Made by a program: the position numbers and the translations under genes. Under the pieces are notes generated by a model. That model ran no database searches. It saw nothing but the letters and a program-made list of their open reading frames with translations, and had not been told where the DNA came from. From Ignavibacteria bacterium (GTDB taxonomy: Bacteria; Bacteroidota; Ignavibacteria; Kapaibacteriales; UBA2268), in contig JAOADV010000003.1 of NCBI GenBank assembly GCA_026417135.1, forward strand, positions 1-52,154: a stretch of 52,154 nucleotides of DNA, read 5' to 3'. Shown here piece after piece: positions 25,510 to 35,201 of this stretch; position 1 is the first letter of the stretch; every line of letters starts with the position of its first letter.

Positions 25510-26247
25510 ATGATTGCACTTAATGTAAATATCGACCATATTGCCACTATTAGGCAAGCAAGAGGAGGTAACGAACCCGACCCAATCTTTGCGGCAGTAA
25601 TTTGTGAACTTGCAGGAGCAAAAGGAATAGTTTGCCATCTAAGGGAAGACCGAAGACACATAAACGATAGAGACGTTGAACTTTTAAGAAAGGTAGTTAC
25701 AACAAAATTAGACTTGGAAATGGCTGCTGTCGAAGAGATAATACAATTTGCTTTAAAAATTAAACCCGATATGGTTACTATCGTACCAGAAAAAAGAATA
25801 GAACTAACAACAGAAGGTGGATTAGACGTCACCAAAGACACGAAAGTATATAAAGAGCTGGTTAAAAGAATGCATTCCGAAGGAATTGAGGTCAGTTTTT
25901 TCATAGAACCTGAACAACCTCAAATCGAGGCTTCCATTCAGTTAGGAGCAGATATAGTCGAGTTTCACACTGGGGTATATTCTCGTCTGAAAAAACCAAA
26001 AGAAATTCAAAAAGAGCTTGTTAGAATTCGCAAAGCGGCAGATTTAGCAAAATCTTTAGGTTTAAAAGTCGCAGCTGGACACGGTTTGAACTATATAAAT
26101 GTCTCAGAAATCTGTAAAATCGAATCCATTTCGGAGCTGAGTATTGGCCACTCAATTGTTGCACGTGCATCTTTTGTTGGATTAGAGCGAGCTGTTCGCG
26201 AAATGATTGAAATAATCAATTATTCTGTACTTGAACGAAAATCCTGA
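25510..26247 (+). CDS. pdxJ: Pyridoxine 5'-phosphate synthase
   Basis: A 245-residue TIM-barrel enzyme that condenses 1-deoxyxylulose 5-phosphate with 3-amino-2-oxopropyl phosphate to make pyridoxine 5'-phosphate. The family signatures are all present: LNVNIDHIATIRQARGG at the N-terminus, GIVCHLREDRRHINDRD, MVTIVPEKR, EFHTGVY, AAGHGLNY and SIGHSIVARA. Length is normal. It marks the DXP-dependent route of vitamin B6 synthesis. Its TGA stop overlaps the ATG of the asparagine synthase gene by one base, so the two are translationally coupled although their pathways are unrelated. Confidence 0.97.
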   Translation: MIALNVNIDHIATIRQARGGNEPDPIFAAVICELAGAKGIVCHLREDRRHINDRDVELLRKVVTTKLDLEMAAVEEIIQFALKIKPDMVTIVPEKRIELTTEGGLDVTKDTKVYKELVKRMHSEGIEVSFFIEPEQPQIEASIQLGADIVEFHTGVYSRLKKPKEIQKELVRIRKAADLAKSLGLKVAAGHGLNYINVSEICKIESISELSIGHSIVARASFVGLERAVREMIEIINYSVLERKS

Positions 26248-28178
26248 TGTGTGGTATAGTTGGCATTCGCCATTTCAATAAAACCTTAAACGAATCCTAC
26301 GATTCAGCCCTCCTGCTAAAAATGACAAACCTACTTCGACATCGAGGACCCGATAGTAATGGCATTTGGTTTTCTCCTTCTAAGCAATGTGCCTTTGGCT
26401 TCCGAAGGCTTGCAATAATCGATTTGTCTGAAGCTGGAAATCAACCAATGCAAACAGACGATGGAAATGTTACCATTGTCTTCAACGGGGAAATTTATAA
26501 TTACCTTACTCTTAGAAAAGAGTTAATCGAAAAAGGATATAAATTTCGTTCACGGACAGATACAGAAGTTATACTCAACGGATACAAAGAATGGGGGTTG
26601 GACGTTGTCAAACGTATTTCAGGAATGTTCGCTTTCGTCATTTGGGACGAGCATAACCAACTACTCTTCGGAGCAAGAGATAGAGTTGGGAAAAAACCTC
26701 TATATTATTTTTATGATGACGAAATTTTCATTTTTGCCTCGGAAATCAAATCCATCTTAATCCATCCGAGGGTTCAAAAAAATGTAAATTTTAAAGAAAT
26801 TCCTAATTATCTCAACTTCGGTATAAGCTCTAACCGAAATACGTTGTTCGAAAACATAAACAAAATCCCACCAGCACATTTTTTCACTCTTGATGTCAAT
26901 CGGGATTTTAAACTGAGGAGGTATTGGAATCCATTTGCCTTAGGGAAAAATGAAAAAATTAGTGAAAACGAAGCCGTCGAAGAAATTCTTCGACTACTGC
27001 GTCAAGCAGTTAAAGATAGGATGATGAGCGATGTCCCCTTCGGAGTATTTTTAAGCGGTGGTATCGATTCCAGCCTTAATGTTGCTTTAATGTCGGAACT
27101 AATGACACGTCCAGTTGATACTTTCACTGTTGGTTTCAAGGAATTAGAAAAATATAATGAACTTTATTATGCAAGGACGATTGTAAACCTATTCAAAACT
27201 AACCAGCACGAAATACTAATTGATAGCGACGATGCCTTCGAGGTACTTGAAGAATTAGTTTGGTTCGAAGACGAACCAAATGCCGACCCAGTTTGTATTC
27301 CGTTGTTTTTTCTTAGCAAACTTACTCGAGAATCTGGAACAATCGTAGTACAAGTCGGCGAAGGCAGCGACGAACAATTCGTTGGTTATCCCTGGCTCCT
27401 CCGCGATTTCAAATTTTACCATAATATTTGGAAACCATTCGATTCTTTGCCAACCCCAATTAAAAGGAGCCTTTTTTATTTATCCAAACCTATATTTTCA
27501 AAAATAAAGCAGTACCTCCCGTTAGATTTTATTCGGCGAAGTGCTTACAACGAAGAGTATTATTGGAGTGGAACTCCGATTTTCCCTCCAAGTGAATTAG
27601 AAGTAATTTTAAACCACCAGCCAAAATACTTCTCTCATATTCCATGGCAGTATGTTAACAATCTTTTGTCTGAGGCAAAAAATCTGAACAGCTCCTTGGA
27701 TTTTCTACAATGGGTATTGTTTGTCGAAATATCACAAAGATTATCTGAACTACTTTTGATGAGAGTGGATAAAATGGGAATGGCTCATAGTATCGAAGCG
27801 CGCGTCCCATTTTTAGATTATAGACTTATTGAATTTACAATGTCTTTGCCACAGAAGCTAAAAGTCCCAAATGGAAGAACTACGAAATACCTTTTGAAAA
27901 AAGCTGCGGAAAGAATACTACCGAAAGAAATTGTTTATCGAAAAAAACAAGGATTTTGGGCACCAATCAGCGAATGGCTACGAAATGAATGGTTCGATTT
28001 TGCTTGCGAAAGAATAAGCAACTCCAATCTCCTTCGCAAAATATCAAATTTGGAATATATAAATATAATGCTCCAAGAACACCGAAAAAGTAAAAAAAAC
28101 TACGGATTTAAGATTTTCACACTTCTCAATTTAGCCCTTTGGTACGATAGATTTTTTTCGAACGAACGATTGTATTAA
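26247..28178 (+). CDS. asnB: Asparagine synthase (glutamine-hydrolysing)
   Basis: A 643-residue two-domain enzyme. The N-terminal glutaminase domain begins MCGIVGI with catalytic Cys2 and has LLRHRGPDSNG, FGFRRLAIID and VFNGEIYN. The C-terminal synthetase domain has the pyrophosphate loop S270-GGIDSS-276 and continues through EARVPFLDYRL and RKKQGFWAP. It makes asparagine from aspartate, glutamine and ATP. Paralogues of this length also amidate sugars or peptides in surface-polymer gene clusters; no such cluster surrounds it here, so the primary role is favoured. It is coupled to pdxJ and overlaps the end of the convergent rhomboid gene by 4 bp. Confidence 0.92.
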   Translation: MCGIVGIRHFNKTLNESYDSALLLKMTNLLRHRGPDSNGIWFSPSKQCAFGFRRLAIIDLSEAGNQPMQTDDGNVTIVFNGEIYNYLTLRKELIEKGYKFRSRTDTEVILNGYKEWGLDVVKRISGMFAFVIWDEHNQLLFGARDRVGKKPLYYFYDDEIFIFASEIKSILIHPRVQKNVNFKEIPNYLNFGISSNRNTLFENINKIPPAHFFTLDVNRDFKLRRYWNPFALGKNEKISENEAVEEILRLLRQAVKDRMMSDVPFGVFLSGGIDSSLNVALMSELMTRPVDTFTVGFKELEKYNELYYARTIVNLFKTNQHEILIDSDDAFEVLEELVWFEDEPNADPVCIPLFFLSKLTRESGTIVVQVGEGSDEQFVGYPWLLRDFKFYHNIWKPFDSLPTPIKRSLFYLSKPIFSKIKQYLPLDFIRRSAYNEEYYWSGTPIFPPSELEVILNHQPKYFSHIPWQYVNNLLSEAKNLNSSLDFLQWVLFVEISQRLSELLLMRVDKMGMAHSIEARVPFLDYRLIEFTMSLPQKLKVPNGRTTKYLLKKAAERILPKEIVYRKKQGFWAPISEWLRNEWFDFACERISNSNLLRKISNLEYINIMLQEHRKSKKNYGFKIFTLLNLALWYDRFFSNERLY

Positions 28179-28798
28179 AACCCTTGTATAAAGACTTCTA
28201 TAAAACGAATGATATTTAGTACTACTTTTGGTTCAATTATTATTGTAAAAATTATACCCCAGATTGCACCCCAAAAATGTGCTTCGTGGTTTATATTTGA
28301 ACTTTGATACTTTGCAGCATACACACAATAAATGAGAAACAAAAGCCCAAATATTGGGGCTGGAATTCCAATTGGAACGAAAAAAACATAAATTCTCGAG
28401 GTTGGATAAAACATTAGAAATGAAAAAACGACGCCCGAAATTGCACCCGAAGCACCAAGTGAATAATAGTTCGGATTATCCTTTTGCTTGATAATACTTG
28501 GGATTGAAGAAAAAATTCCAGAGCTAAGAAATAGAACCACAAAGTATAACGAGCCAACTGTCATTTCAACTTGGGGAGCGAAGAACAGAAATGTCAAAGA
28601 GTTGAACAAAAGATGTATAAAATCGAAGTGAACAAACATATGAGACAAAAGCAAAAAAAGCTTTTTATTATGGACAAAATCAAAAGGGTTCAATGCTAAA
28701 CTGAATCTCAGATTCGGGCGAACAAATAAAGTAAAGAAACCAAAGCCCAAGAAGAGCAAGAAAATCAAGACAGAAATCTTACTTTCTATAAGTTCCAT
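28175..28798 (-). CDS. Rhomboid-family intramembrane serine protease
   Basis: A 207-residue membrane protein with about six helices. The catalytic serine is S117 in LGASGAISG, and the partner histidine is H174 in NHEAHFWGAIWG; both are in the usual positions. The HMFVHFDFIHLLFNSLTF segment is the conserved second helix. Rhomboids cleave transmembrane segments of other proteins inside the bilayer. The substrate is unknown. It is a single-gene transcript, ending 4 bp inside the convergent asparagine synthase gene. Confidence 0.92.
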   Translation of the reverse strand: MELIESKISVLIFLLFLGFGFFTLFVRPNLRFSLALNPFDFVHNKKLFLLLSHMFVHFDFIHLLFNSLTFLFFAPQVEMTVGSLYFVVLFLSSGIFSSIPSIIKQKDNPNYYSLGASGAISGVVFSFLMFYPTSRIYVFFVPIGIPAPIFGLLFLIYCVYAAKYQSSNINHEAHFWGAIWGIIFTIIIEPKVVLNIIRFIEVFIQGF

Positions 28799-28992
28799 TA
28801 TTTTTCCATTAATTCAAAAAACTAACTTTATGACAAAATTAATTAAACTTTCGATTTAGTCCTAAAAACAAGCAATTATTCAAGATTATATCTTAAAACT
28901 AATTTTCTTTACTATAAAACTACATTAAAACTTAAAATCCAAAAGATAATGTCGATAATAACTATGAAGTTTCGCAATGAGAATTCGACTTT

Positions 28993-29373
28993 ATGGAAGC
29001 AATTTTTTCTCACGAAATTAGGTTTCAAAACATAGAAAGACAATTAAGTTCGGTTAACTTCAAAAAACAAAAAATTGAAGGAAAAAACAACGGCATCGAC
29101 ATCAACAAAATTATGAATGCAGTCGATAGCCTTTTCGATTTAGGCGATTCGAACATTTTTGCTATGTTAAAATTGAACGGGCAAGAGCAAAAAAAGTATT
29201 GGGAAATTGTTCGAAAGCTCGTAAAAGCTGGAATAGTAGGTTATCGATATTATCAGAACAATGGAAATTTAGAATTGCACTTTATCGAAATGGAAATGGT
29301 CAATCCGAAACTGGCTAATGCAAAAATAAAATATATAGATAAAAGACAATATACAAGAACTTGGGTCGTTTAA
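28993..29373 (+). CDS. Hypothetical protein, 126 residues
   Basis: I do not recognise this protein. ATG 28993 is the first possible start after an in-frame TGA at 28978. It has no signal peptide or membrane segment. Residues 32-80 are helical and leucine-rich (NKIMNAVDSLFDLGDSNIF, MLKLNGQEQKKYWEIVRKL), followed by a short strand-rich part (GIVGYRYYQNNGNLELHFIEM) and a basic end (YIDKRQYTRTWVV). The base and codon use match the neighbours, which supports a real gene. The ccmB gene starts 32 bp downstream on the same strand, so a shared transcript is likely. Confidence 0.65.
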   Translation: MEAIFSHEIRFQNIERQLSSVNFKKQKIEGKNNGIDINKIMNAVDSLFDLGDSNIFAMLKLNGQEQKKYWEIVRKLVKAGIVGYRYYQNNGNLELHFIEMEMVNPKLANAKIKYIDKRQYTRTWVV

Positions 29374-29405
29374 GTTTTTCTTAAATAAGAAATTTAGTAA
29401 ACATT

Positions 29406-30071
29406 TTGCTTTATAGAATTTTTGCCGTAGCTTACAAAGACGCTCTAATTGAGTTTAGAAATCGTTACTCACTAACGACAATTTTATTGTTTACACTTAT
29501 TTCGACAACGGTTATCAATTTTAGCATTTCATCTGAAACAATTTCCACCCAAATTTATACTGGTTTGCTTTGGACGGTGATTTTTTTTGCCTCTATGACT
29601 GGAATGTTAAGAACTTTCGTTAGTGAGGAAGAGAAAGGTACTGTTCTACTTTTAAAAATTTTTACAACCCCATATCAAGTTTTTTTCGGGAAGTTTTTAT
29701 CTAATCTTTTAATCTCTTCATTTATAAACATAGCTGTTATTTTTATGTTCTTGCTGTTTTTCGATAAAATTAAAATTTCTTCTCCCATACTTTATGCTCT
29801 CACAATATTTAACGGTGGCTTTGGGATTGCTGGTTGCTCAACAATAATCGGAGCAATCGTAGCAAAAGCTAATGTAAAAGGGGCTTTGTTCCCTATTCTT
29901 TCTTTACCAATATTGATACCACTTTTTTTGGTTGCAATCGAAGCAACAAATTTGACGATAATTGGAAACAATGCTGAGCAAGTCATAAGGAACAATTTAT
30001 TAATCTTCTCCTACTCTGGTCTTTTGCTTACGATTTCTTCTCTACTTTTCGAATTTGTTTGGGAAGATTAG
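29406..30071 (+). CDS. ccmB: CcmB-like heme exporter membrane subunit
   Basis: A 221-residue protein with six transmembrane helices. It starts at TTG 29406 with MLYRIFAVAYKDALIEFRNR, like known CcmB N-termini, and has the conserved SEEEKGTVLLLKIFTTP segment after the second helix. CcmB is the membrane part of the CcmABCD transporter, which delivers heme for c-type cytochrome maturation at the periplasmic side. The ATPase partner ccmA and the other ccm genes are not in the window, so it is isolated from the usual operon. An ABC-2-type permease of another kind is a less likely alternative. Confidence 0.8.
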   Translation: MLYRIFAVAYKDALIEFRNRYSLTTILLFTLISTTVINFSISSETISTQIYTGLLWTVIFFASMTGMLRTFVSEEEKGTVLLLKIFTTPYQVFFGKFLSNLLISSFINIAVIFMFLLFFDKIKISSPILYALTIFNGGFGIAGCSTIIGAIVAKANVKGALFPILSLPILIPLFLVAIEATNLTIIGNNAEQVIRNNLLIFSYSGLLLTISSLLFEFVWED

Positions 30072-30129
30072 TTGAAAAAAACTATGAATAAAATTATTTT
30101 TGTAGTTTTTCAAAAATCAAATCACTAAA

Positions 30130-32022
30130 ATGCGTAAATGGAGAATAGAAGACTCTATCGAATTATATAACATCAATGGATGGGGTCAAGATTACTTTTC
30201 GGTCAACGAAAAGGGGAACCTTGTTGTAACGCCATCCAAAAATGGGGTAAAAATCGATATGAAAGAATTGGTCGACGAGCTAATATTACGAGATGTTTCA
30301 TTGCCAGTTCTTATTCGTTTCCCCGATATTTTAGACGATAGAATCGAAACAATTACTCGATGTTTCGAAGATGCCTCGAAAGAATATGATTTTAAAGGCA
30401 AGTACTATAATGTTTATCCGATAAAAGTTAACCAAGTTCGCCCAGTTGTCGAAGAACTTATGCGTTACGGACAGAAATATAATATTGGATTGGAAGCAGG
30501 TTCAAAACCCGAATTGCACGTCGTTTTAGCTGTCGCCCACAGCCCAGAATCACTGATTATTTGTAATGGATATAAAGACGAAAACTTCATCGAACTTGCT
30601 CTTTTAGCTCAAAAAATGGGTAGGAAAATCTTCGTTGTAGTTGAAAAGCTTAACGAGCTCAAACTGTTAATTTCAACAGCGAAAAGACTTAAAATAAAGC
30701 CAAATATTGGTATCCGTATCAAACTTGCAACCCAAGGTTCTGGTAAATGGGAAGACACAACTGGCGATAAAAGTAAATTTGGGCTTTCTTCGAGCGAAGT
30801 TATAGAAGCTATTGAAATTATAAAATCAGCAAAGCTTCTCGATTCTTTTAAGTTAATTCATTTTCATATTGGTAGTCAAGTTGCAAACATAAGAACAATC
30901 AAAAATGCACTCCGAGAATGCTCCCAATTTTACGTTCAAATGAGAAAATTAGGGTGCAACATTGAATATGTTGACATAGGGGGTGGATTAGGTGTCGATT
31001 ACGATGGAACTCGTTCATTCAGTCCAAGCAGTATCAATTATACAATCAACGAATATGTTTACGACGCAGTTTATATGCTAAAAGAAGCTTGCACTAAGAA
31101 CAACCTACCACATCCAAATATCATAACAGAATCTGGACGTTCGCTTACAGCGCATCATTCGGTTCTAATTTTTAATGTTTTAGAGTCCAATTCTATACCA
31201 AGATGGAACTACGAAGAAGACAAAATAGAAGAAGATGACCACGATAACGTAAAAGAATTGTACAACCTTTTAGAAAATATAAATGCATCGAATCTTTTAG
31301 AAAATTGGCACGACGCACAGCAACTTAGAGAGGATTCGTTAGACTTATTCAGTTTGGGACTTTTGGACTTAAAATCCCGAGCAAAAGTTGAAAAGCTTTT
31401 TTGGTCAATTGCAACTGATGTTTACAATATTGCTTCGGAAATGAAGCATATGCCCGAAGAAATTAGACCACTATCGAGAATGCTTGCCGACAAGTACTTT
31501 TGTAATTTTTCTCTATTTCAATCACTACCCGACTCTTGGGCAATCGACCAAATATTCCCTATTGTACCAATCCACCGATTAAACGAAAAACCCACCAGAT
31601 TTGCAACACTGCACGATATTACTTGCGATTCGGATGGCAAAATCGATACATTTATCGGAATGAAAAACTATTCACACTACCTACCTGTCCACGAATTAAA
31701 ATCCAACGAACCTTACTACATTGGTGTTTTTCTGGTTGGGGCATACCAAGAAATTCTTGGGGATTTACACAATCTTTTTGGCGACACAAATGCTGTCCAT
31801 GTTGTTGTCGAAGACGACAGTTACAAAATTGTCCAAATAATTTACGGGGAAACTGTCGCCGATGTTCTCGACTTCGTCCAATACGACGCTAAAAGACTTG
31901 TGCGAACTATTGAAACTTGGGTTACAGCGGCTGTCAAAGAAGGTAAAATCACACCACAAGAAGGAAAAGAATTCCTTTCAAATTATAGGTCCGGACTTTA
32001 TGGTTACACATATTTGGAGTAA
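30130..32022 (+). CDS. speA: Biosynthetic arginine decarboxylase
   Basis: A 630-residue PLP-dependent fold-III decarboxylase that converts arginine to agmatine for polyamine synthesis. The PLP lysine is K99 in YPIKVNQ; other conserved sites are GLEAGSKPEL, FHIGSQ, DIGGGLGVDYDG and the C-terminal GAYQEILGDLHNLFGD. Length and the N-terminus (WRIEDSIELYNINGWG) match SpeA. A 58-bp gap follows ccmB. The HD-domain gene starts 2 bp after its stop. No agmatinase or agmatine deiminase gene is in the window. Confidence 0.96.
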   Translation: MRKWRIEDSIELYNINGWGQDYFSVNEKGNLVVTPSKNGVKIDMKELVDELILRDVSLPVLIRFPDILDDRIETITRCFEDASKEYDFKGKYYNVYPIKVNQVRPVVEELMRYGQKYNIGLEAGSKPELHVVLAVAHSPESLIICNGYKDENFIELALLAQKMGRKIFVVVEKLNELKLLISTAKRLKIKPNIGIRIKLATQGSGKWEDTTGDKSKFGLSSSEVIEAIEIIKSAKLLDSFKLIHFHIGSQVANIRTIKNALRECSQFYVQMRKLGCNIEYVDIGGGLGVDYDGTRSFSPSSINYTINEYVYDAVYMLKEACTKNNLPHPNIITESGRSLTAHHSVLIFNVLESNSIPRWNYEEDKIEEDDHDNVKELYNLLENINASNLLENWHDAQQLREDSLDLFSLGLLDLKSRAKVEKLFWSIATDVYNIASEMKHMPEEIRPLSRMLADKYFCNFSLFQSLPDSWAIDQIFPIVPIHRLNEKPTRFATLHDITCDSDGKIDTFIGMKNYSHYLPVHELKSNEPYYIGVFLVGAYQEILGDLHNLFGDTNAVHVVVEDDSYKIVQIIYGETVADVLDFVQYDAKRLVRTIETWVTAAVKEGKITPQEGKEFLSNYRSGLYGYTYLE

Positions 32023-32024
32023 GT

Positions 32025-32591
32025 TTGGAAAATAAAATACCAACAAGAGAAGAAGCCTTAGAATTATTCCTACAATACAATAAAACTGATTCACTAATTA
32101 AACACGCTTTGTCTGTCGAAGCAGTTATGCGGCACATTGCTGAAAAACACAACGAAAATCCAGATATTTGGGGTGTCGTCGGGTTAATTCACGATTTAGA
32201 CTACGAAATGTACCCAGAAGTTCACTGCCAAATGACGAAAAAAATTCTCGAAGAAAGAGGATGGAATCCTGAATTAATACGTGCAGTTATGGCTCACGCA
32301 TGGGGAATTTGCACAGATGTCGAACCGAAAAGCTTAATGGAAAAGTACTTGTTTGCAATAGATGAGCTAACTGGTTTGATTACTGCTGTCGCTTTAGTGC
32401 GACCATCCAAAAGTATAATGGACGTCGAGGTTAAATCTGTTAAGAAGAAGTGGAAAGAAAAGAACTTTGCTGCTGGTGCAAATCGTGAAATTATCGAAAA
32501 GGGCGCAGAATTGCTCGGCATTTCATTAGATGAACTAATACAGCTCACTATCGACGGTATGAAAAAAGTAGCAAAAGAAATTGGATTATGA
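32025..32591 (+). CDS. HD-domain hydrolase
   Basis: A 188-residue HD-family protein starting at TTG 32025, with GGAG at 32015-32018 as a well-placed ribosome site. Metal-binding residues are H27 (IKHALSVEAVMRH) and the H56-D57 pair (GLIHDLDYE), with further histidines in RAVMAHAWG and an aspartate in FAIDELTGL. These proteins are usually phosphohydrolases acting on nucleotides or small phosphate esters. The form with HALSVEAVMR...HDLD is common in anaerobes and is often annotated only as HDIG/HD domain protein. It is wedged between speA (2 bp) and lysC (26 bp), and so probably cotranscribed; the substrate is unknown. Confidence 0.85.
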   Translation: MENKIPTREEALELFLQYNKTDSLIKHALSVEAVMRHIAEKHNENPDIWGVVGLIHDLDYEMYPEVHCQMTKKILEERGWNPELIRAVMAHAWGICTDVEPKSLMEKYLFAIDELTGLITAVALVRPSKSIMDVEVKSVKKKWKEKNFAAGANREIIEKGAELLGISLDELIQLTIDGMKKVAKEIGL

Positions 32592-32617
32592 TTTCCCACC
32601 TTTGAGTTGCCTATACT

Positions 32618-33985
32618 ATGATAGTTTCCAAGTTTGGAGGGACCTCGGTTCAAGATTCTAATGCGATAAATAGGTTATATTCAATCGTCTCGAATAGAAC
32701 CGACGAAACATTTATCGTAGTGTCTGCCTTGTCGAAAGTAACGGATAACTTAGTTCAAATAGCCCACCATCTCGAAAATAGAGAACTCCAAAAAGCATCC
32801 GAGCTTATTGACAGTATTTTCAACAGACACTTCATTTTAGCAACCGATTTAAATATACTTCCCCAGATTCAAGATTTTCTCCAACAAAAACGAGAAGAAC
32901 TAAAAAACTTAGCTAATGCACTTCTTACTTTAGGAGAAATAAGTCCACGTTCGCTTGACAAAATATTAAGTTATGGAGAAATTTTATCCTCATACTTGAT
33001 ATACCTTTTTCTCCAGGCAAAAGGCTTGGATATTGTTTACTATAATCCAGTAGAAATAATTAAGACAGATTCGAACTTTACGAGTGCCGAAATTGATTTC
33101 AAAGAGACAAAAAGAACTTTAAGCAATTTTGTTCGAAAGAGCAAACATCAACTTCGTATTACTGGCGGTTTTGTCGGGAGCACATACGACGGAATAACAA
33201 CTACTTTGAGTAGAGGTGGTTCGGACTACACTGCTTCGGCAATTGCTTCAATTCTTAATGCAAAAGCACTGGAAATTTGGACTGACGTTGATGGTATTTT
33301 AACAGCAGACCCCAAGATTGTCCCAAACGCAAAACTGATTAAGGAAATATCCTATTTCGAAGCGTCGGAGATGGCTACATTTGGTGCAAAAGTTTTACAC
33401 CCAAAAACAATTTTTCCAGCAGTAAAAAGTAGAATACCTGTATTTGTTCTTAATTCCTTGAAACCAGAAAAAGCTGGAACTCTTATCACATTTAAATCAC
33501 CAAGAAAGAAAATAGTCAAAGCAATAACATATAGAAAAGGTATTACTGTTGTAACTATACGTTCCAATCGGATGCTCGGTGCTTACGGATATTTACAAAA
33601 AGTTTTCGAAATTTTTGGAAAATATAAAACTTCTGTGGACTTAGTTTCAACCTCTGAGGTAAGTATCTCCTTAACCATTGACGATACAAAGGATTTAAAA
33701 AATATTTTAAAGGAGTTAAGTAAAATTGCAGAATGCGATGTATCGCACGAAAATGCAATGGTCTCTGTTGTCGGCGAAGGATTGAAAAATAGCACAAATA
33801 TCGCTAATAGAATATTCAATTCGCTACGGGAAGTCAAAATAATAATGGTCAGTATGGGGGCATCGGATATAAACTTTAGCATCGTTGTAAAAGAAAGTTC
33901 TGTCGAAAAAGTTGTTAATCTCCTTCATAATGAATTTTTTTCAAAAAACAATTACCCAGAATTATTCGAGGACTTGTATGAATAA
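32618..33985 (+). CDS. lysC: Aspartate kinase
   Basis: A 455-residue aspartokinase that phosphorylates aspartate, the first step toward lysine, diaminopimelate, threonine and methionine. The N-terminal kinase domain has K5-F-G-G-T-S10, then LSRGGSDYTAS and WTDVDGILTADP. Two ACT domains fill about 310-455 (ITVVTIRSNRMLGAYGYLQ and AMVSVVGEGL), so feedback inhibition by an end product such as lysine is expected. It is monofunctional, with no homoserine dehydrogenase attached. Its last 8 bases overlap the start of lysA. Confidence 0.96.
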   Translation: MIVSKFGGTSVQDSNAINRLYSIVSNRTDETFIVVSALSKVTDNLVQIAHHLENRELQKASELIDSIFNRHFILATDLNILPQIQDFLQQKREELKNLANALLTLGEISPRSLDKILSYGEILSSYLIYLFLQAKGLDIVYYNPVEIIKTDSNFTSAEIDFKETKRTLSNFVRKSKHQLRITGGFVGSTYDGITTTLSRGGSDYTASAIASILNAKALEIWTDVDGILTADPKIVPNAKLIKEISYFEASEMATFGAKVLHPKTIFPAVKSRIPVFVLNSLKPEKAGTLITFKSPRKKIVKAITYRKGITVVTIRSNRMLGAYGYLQKVFEIFGKYKTSVDLVSTSEVSISLTIDDTKDLKNILKELSKIAECDVSHENAMVSVVGEGLKNSTNIANRIFNSLREVKIIMVSMGASDINFSIVVKESSVEKVVNLLHNEFFSKNNYPELFEDLYE

Positions 33986-35201
33986 AATTAATGGTTTCGA
34001 CATTTTAGAAATTGCCGAAAAATTTGGAACTCCAATCTATGTCTATGATGCAAAAAAAATAAAAGAAAACTATAGCAAACTTTATTCATCGTTTTCTAAC
34101 TATTTCGAAAAATTTACTATCCACTACTCTTTAAAAGCAAATTCCAACATTCACATTCTTAAAATTCTAAAAAATCTCGGCGCTGGTGCAGATTGTTCGT
34201 CGCCAATTGAATTAAATCTTGCGCTAAACTCTGGATTCGACCCAACAAAAATCATTTATACTGGAAATTTTGAAAGTTCAGAAGATTTAAGAGAAATCAC
34301 AAGATATAATATAAAAATAAACTTAGACGATATCACATCTTACTTTCGACTAAAAGAAATTTGTTCCCCAAACTTTGTTTCGTTTCGTGTAAATCCCGGT
34401 ATAGGTAAAGGAGGTTTCGAAGGCATCACAACTGGTGGAACCGACGCTAAGTTCGGTGTTCCATATGAATTAATACCACAAGCTTATAAAACTGCAAAAA
34501 GCGACGGAGTAAATAACTTCGGTGTGCATATAATGACTGGTTCAAATATTTTAGAACCTTTTTATTTCGCAGAAGTGCTCGATAAACTCTTCAAAATCGT
34601 TGGCAATGTGTTCAAAGAGCTTGATATTCAACCTAGATATATCGACATCGGTGGTGGTTTTGGCATTCCATACACTGAAACAGATAAAGAACTCGAAATT
34701 GACTTCACGGCAAAACTTATTGCCGATGTATTCTTCGAAAATACACGAAAGTTTGAACTTGGCATACCAGAACTCAAAATCGAGCCAGGTAGGTATTTGA
34801 TAGGTAACGCTGGTTATTTAATTACAAAAATTACTGGGATTAAGAACGGCTACAAAAAATTTATTGGTGTCGATGCCGGAATGAATATTTTTCCTCGACC
34901 AGCATTATATGGTGCACAACATAAAGTAACTTTGTATAAAAAAGAAGTCCCTAATCAAATAGTTCAAGTTTGTGGTCAAATATGCGAAAATTCGGACATC
35001 CTTGCTAAAAACGTTGCAATCCCCGAACCTAAAGAAGGAGATATTCTTGTTTTTCATAACGCTGGGGCTTATTGTTATTCTATGGCTTCAAACTATAATG
35101 GTCGTCTTCTACCAGCAGAAGTACTACTCGACCAAAAACCACTACTTATTAGAAAAAGGCAAACATTCGAGGATATTCTCGAAACAATGAGGTTTGAGTA
35201 A
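33978..35201 (+). CDS. lysA: Diaminopimelate decarboxylase
   Basis: I start at ATG 33978 (407 residues, MNKINGFDILEIAEKFGTP), which matches the family; an upstream in-frame codon inside lysC would add 22 unrelated residues. It is a fold-III PLP enzyme that makes lysine from meso-diaminopimelate. The PLP lysine is K53 in YSLKANSN; DIGGGFGIPY, EPGRYL and VCGQICENSD are conserved substrate and cofactor sites. It overlaps lysC by 8 bp and is probably translated by coupling. Its stop directly abuts the stop of the convergent DHH gene. Confidence 0.95.
   Translation: MNKINGFDILEIAEKFGTPIYVYDAKKIKENYSKLYSSFSNYFEKFTIHYSLKANSNIHILKILKNLGAGADCSSPIELNLALNSGFDPTKIIYTGNFESSEDLREITRYNIKINLDDITSYFRLKEICSPNFVSFRVNPGIGKGGFEGITTGGTDAKFGVPYELIPQAYKTAKSDGVNNFGVHIMTGSNILEPFYFAEVLDKLFKIVGNVFKELDIQPRYIDIGGGFGIPYTETDKELEIDFTAKLIADVFFENTRKFELGIPELKIEPGRYLIGNAGYLITKITGIKNGYKKFIGVDAGMNIFPRPALYGAQHKVTLYKKEVPNQIVQVCGQICENSDILAKNVAIPEPKEGDILVFHNAGAYCYSMASNYNGRLLPAEVLLDQKPLLIRKRQTFEDILETMRFE

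Noticed and set aside
33912-33977. In-frame extension of lysA into lysC
   Set aside because: It adds 22 residues not typical of diaminopimelate decarboxylase; ATG 33978 gives the normal N-terminus.
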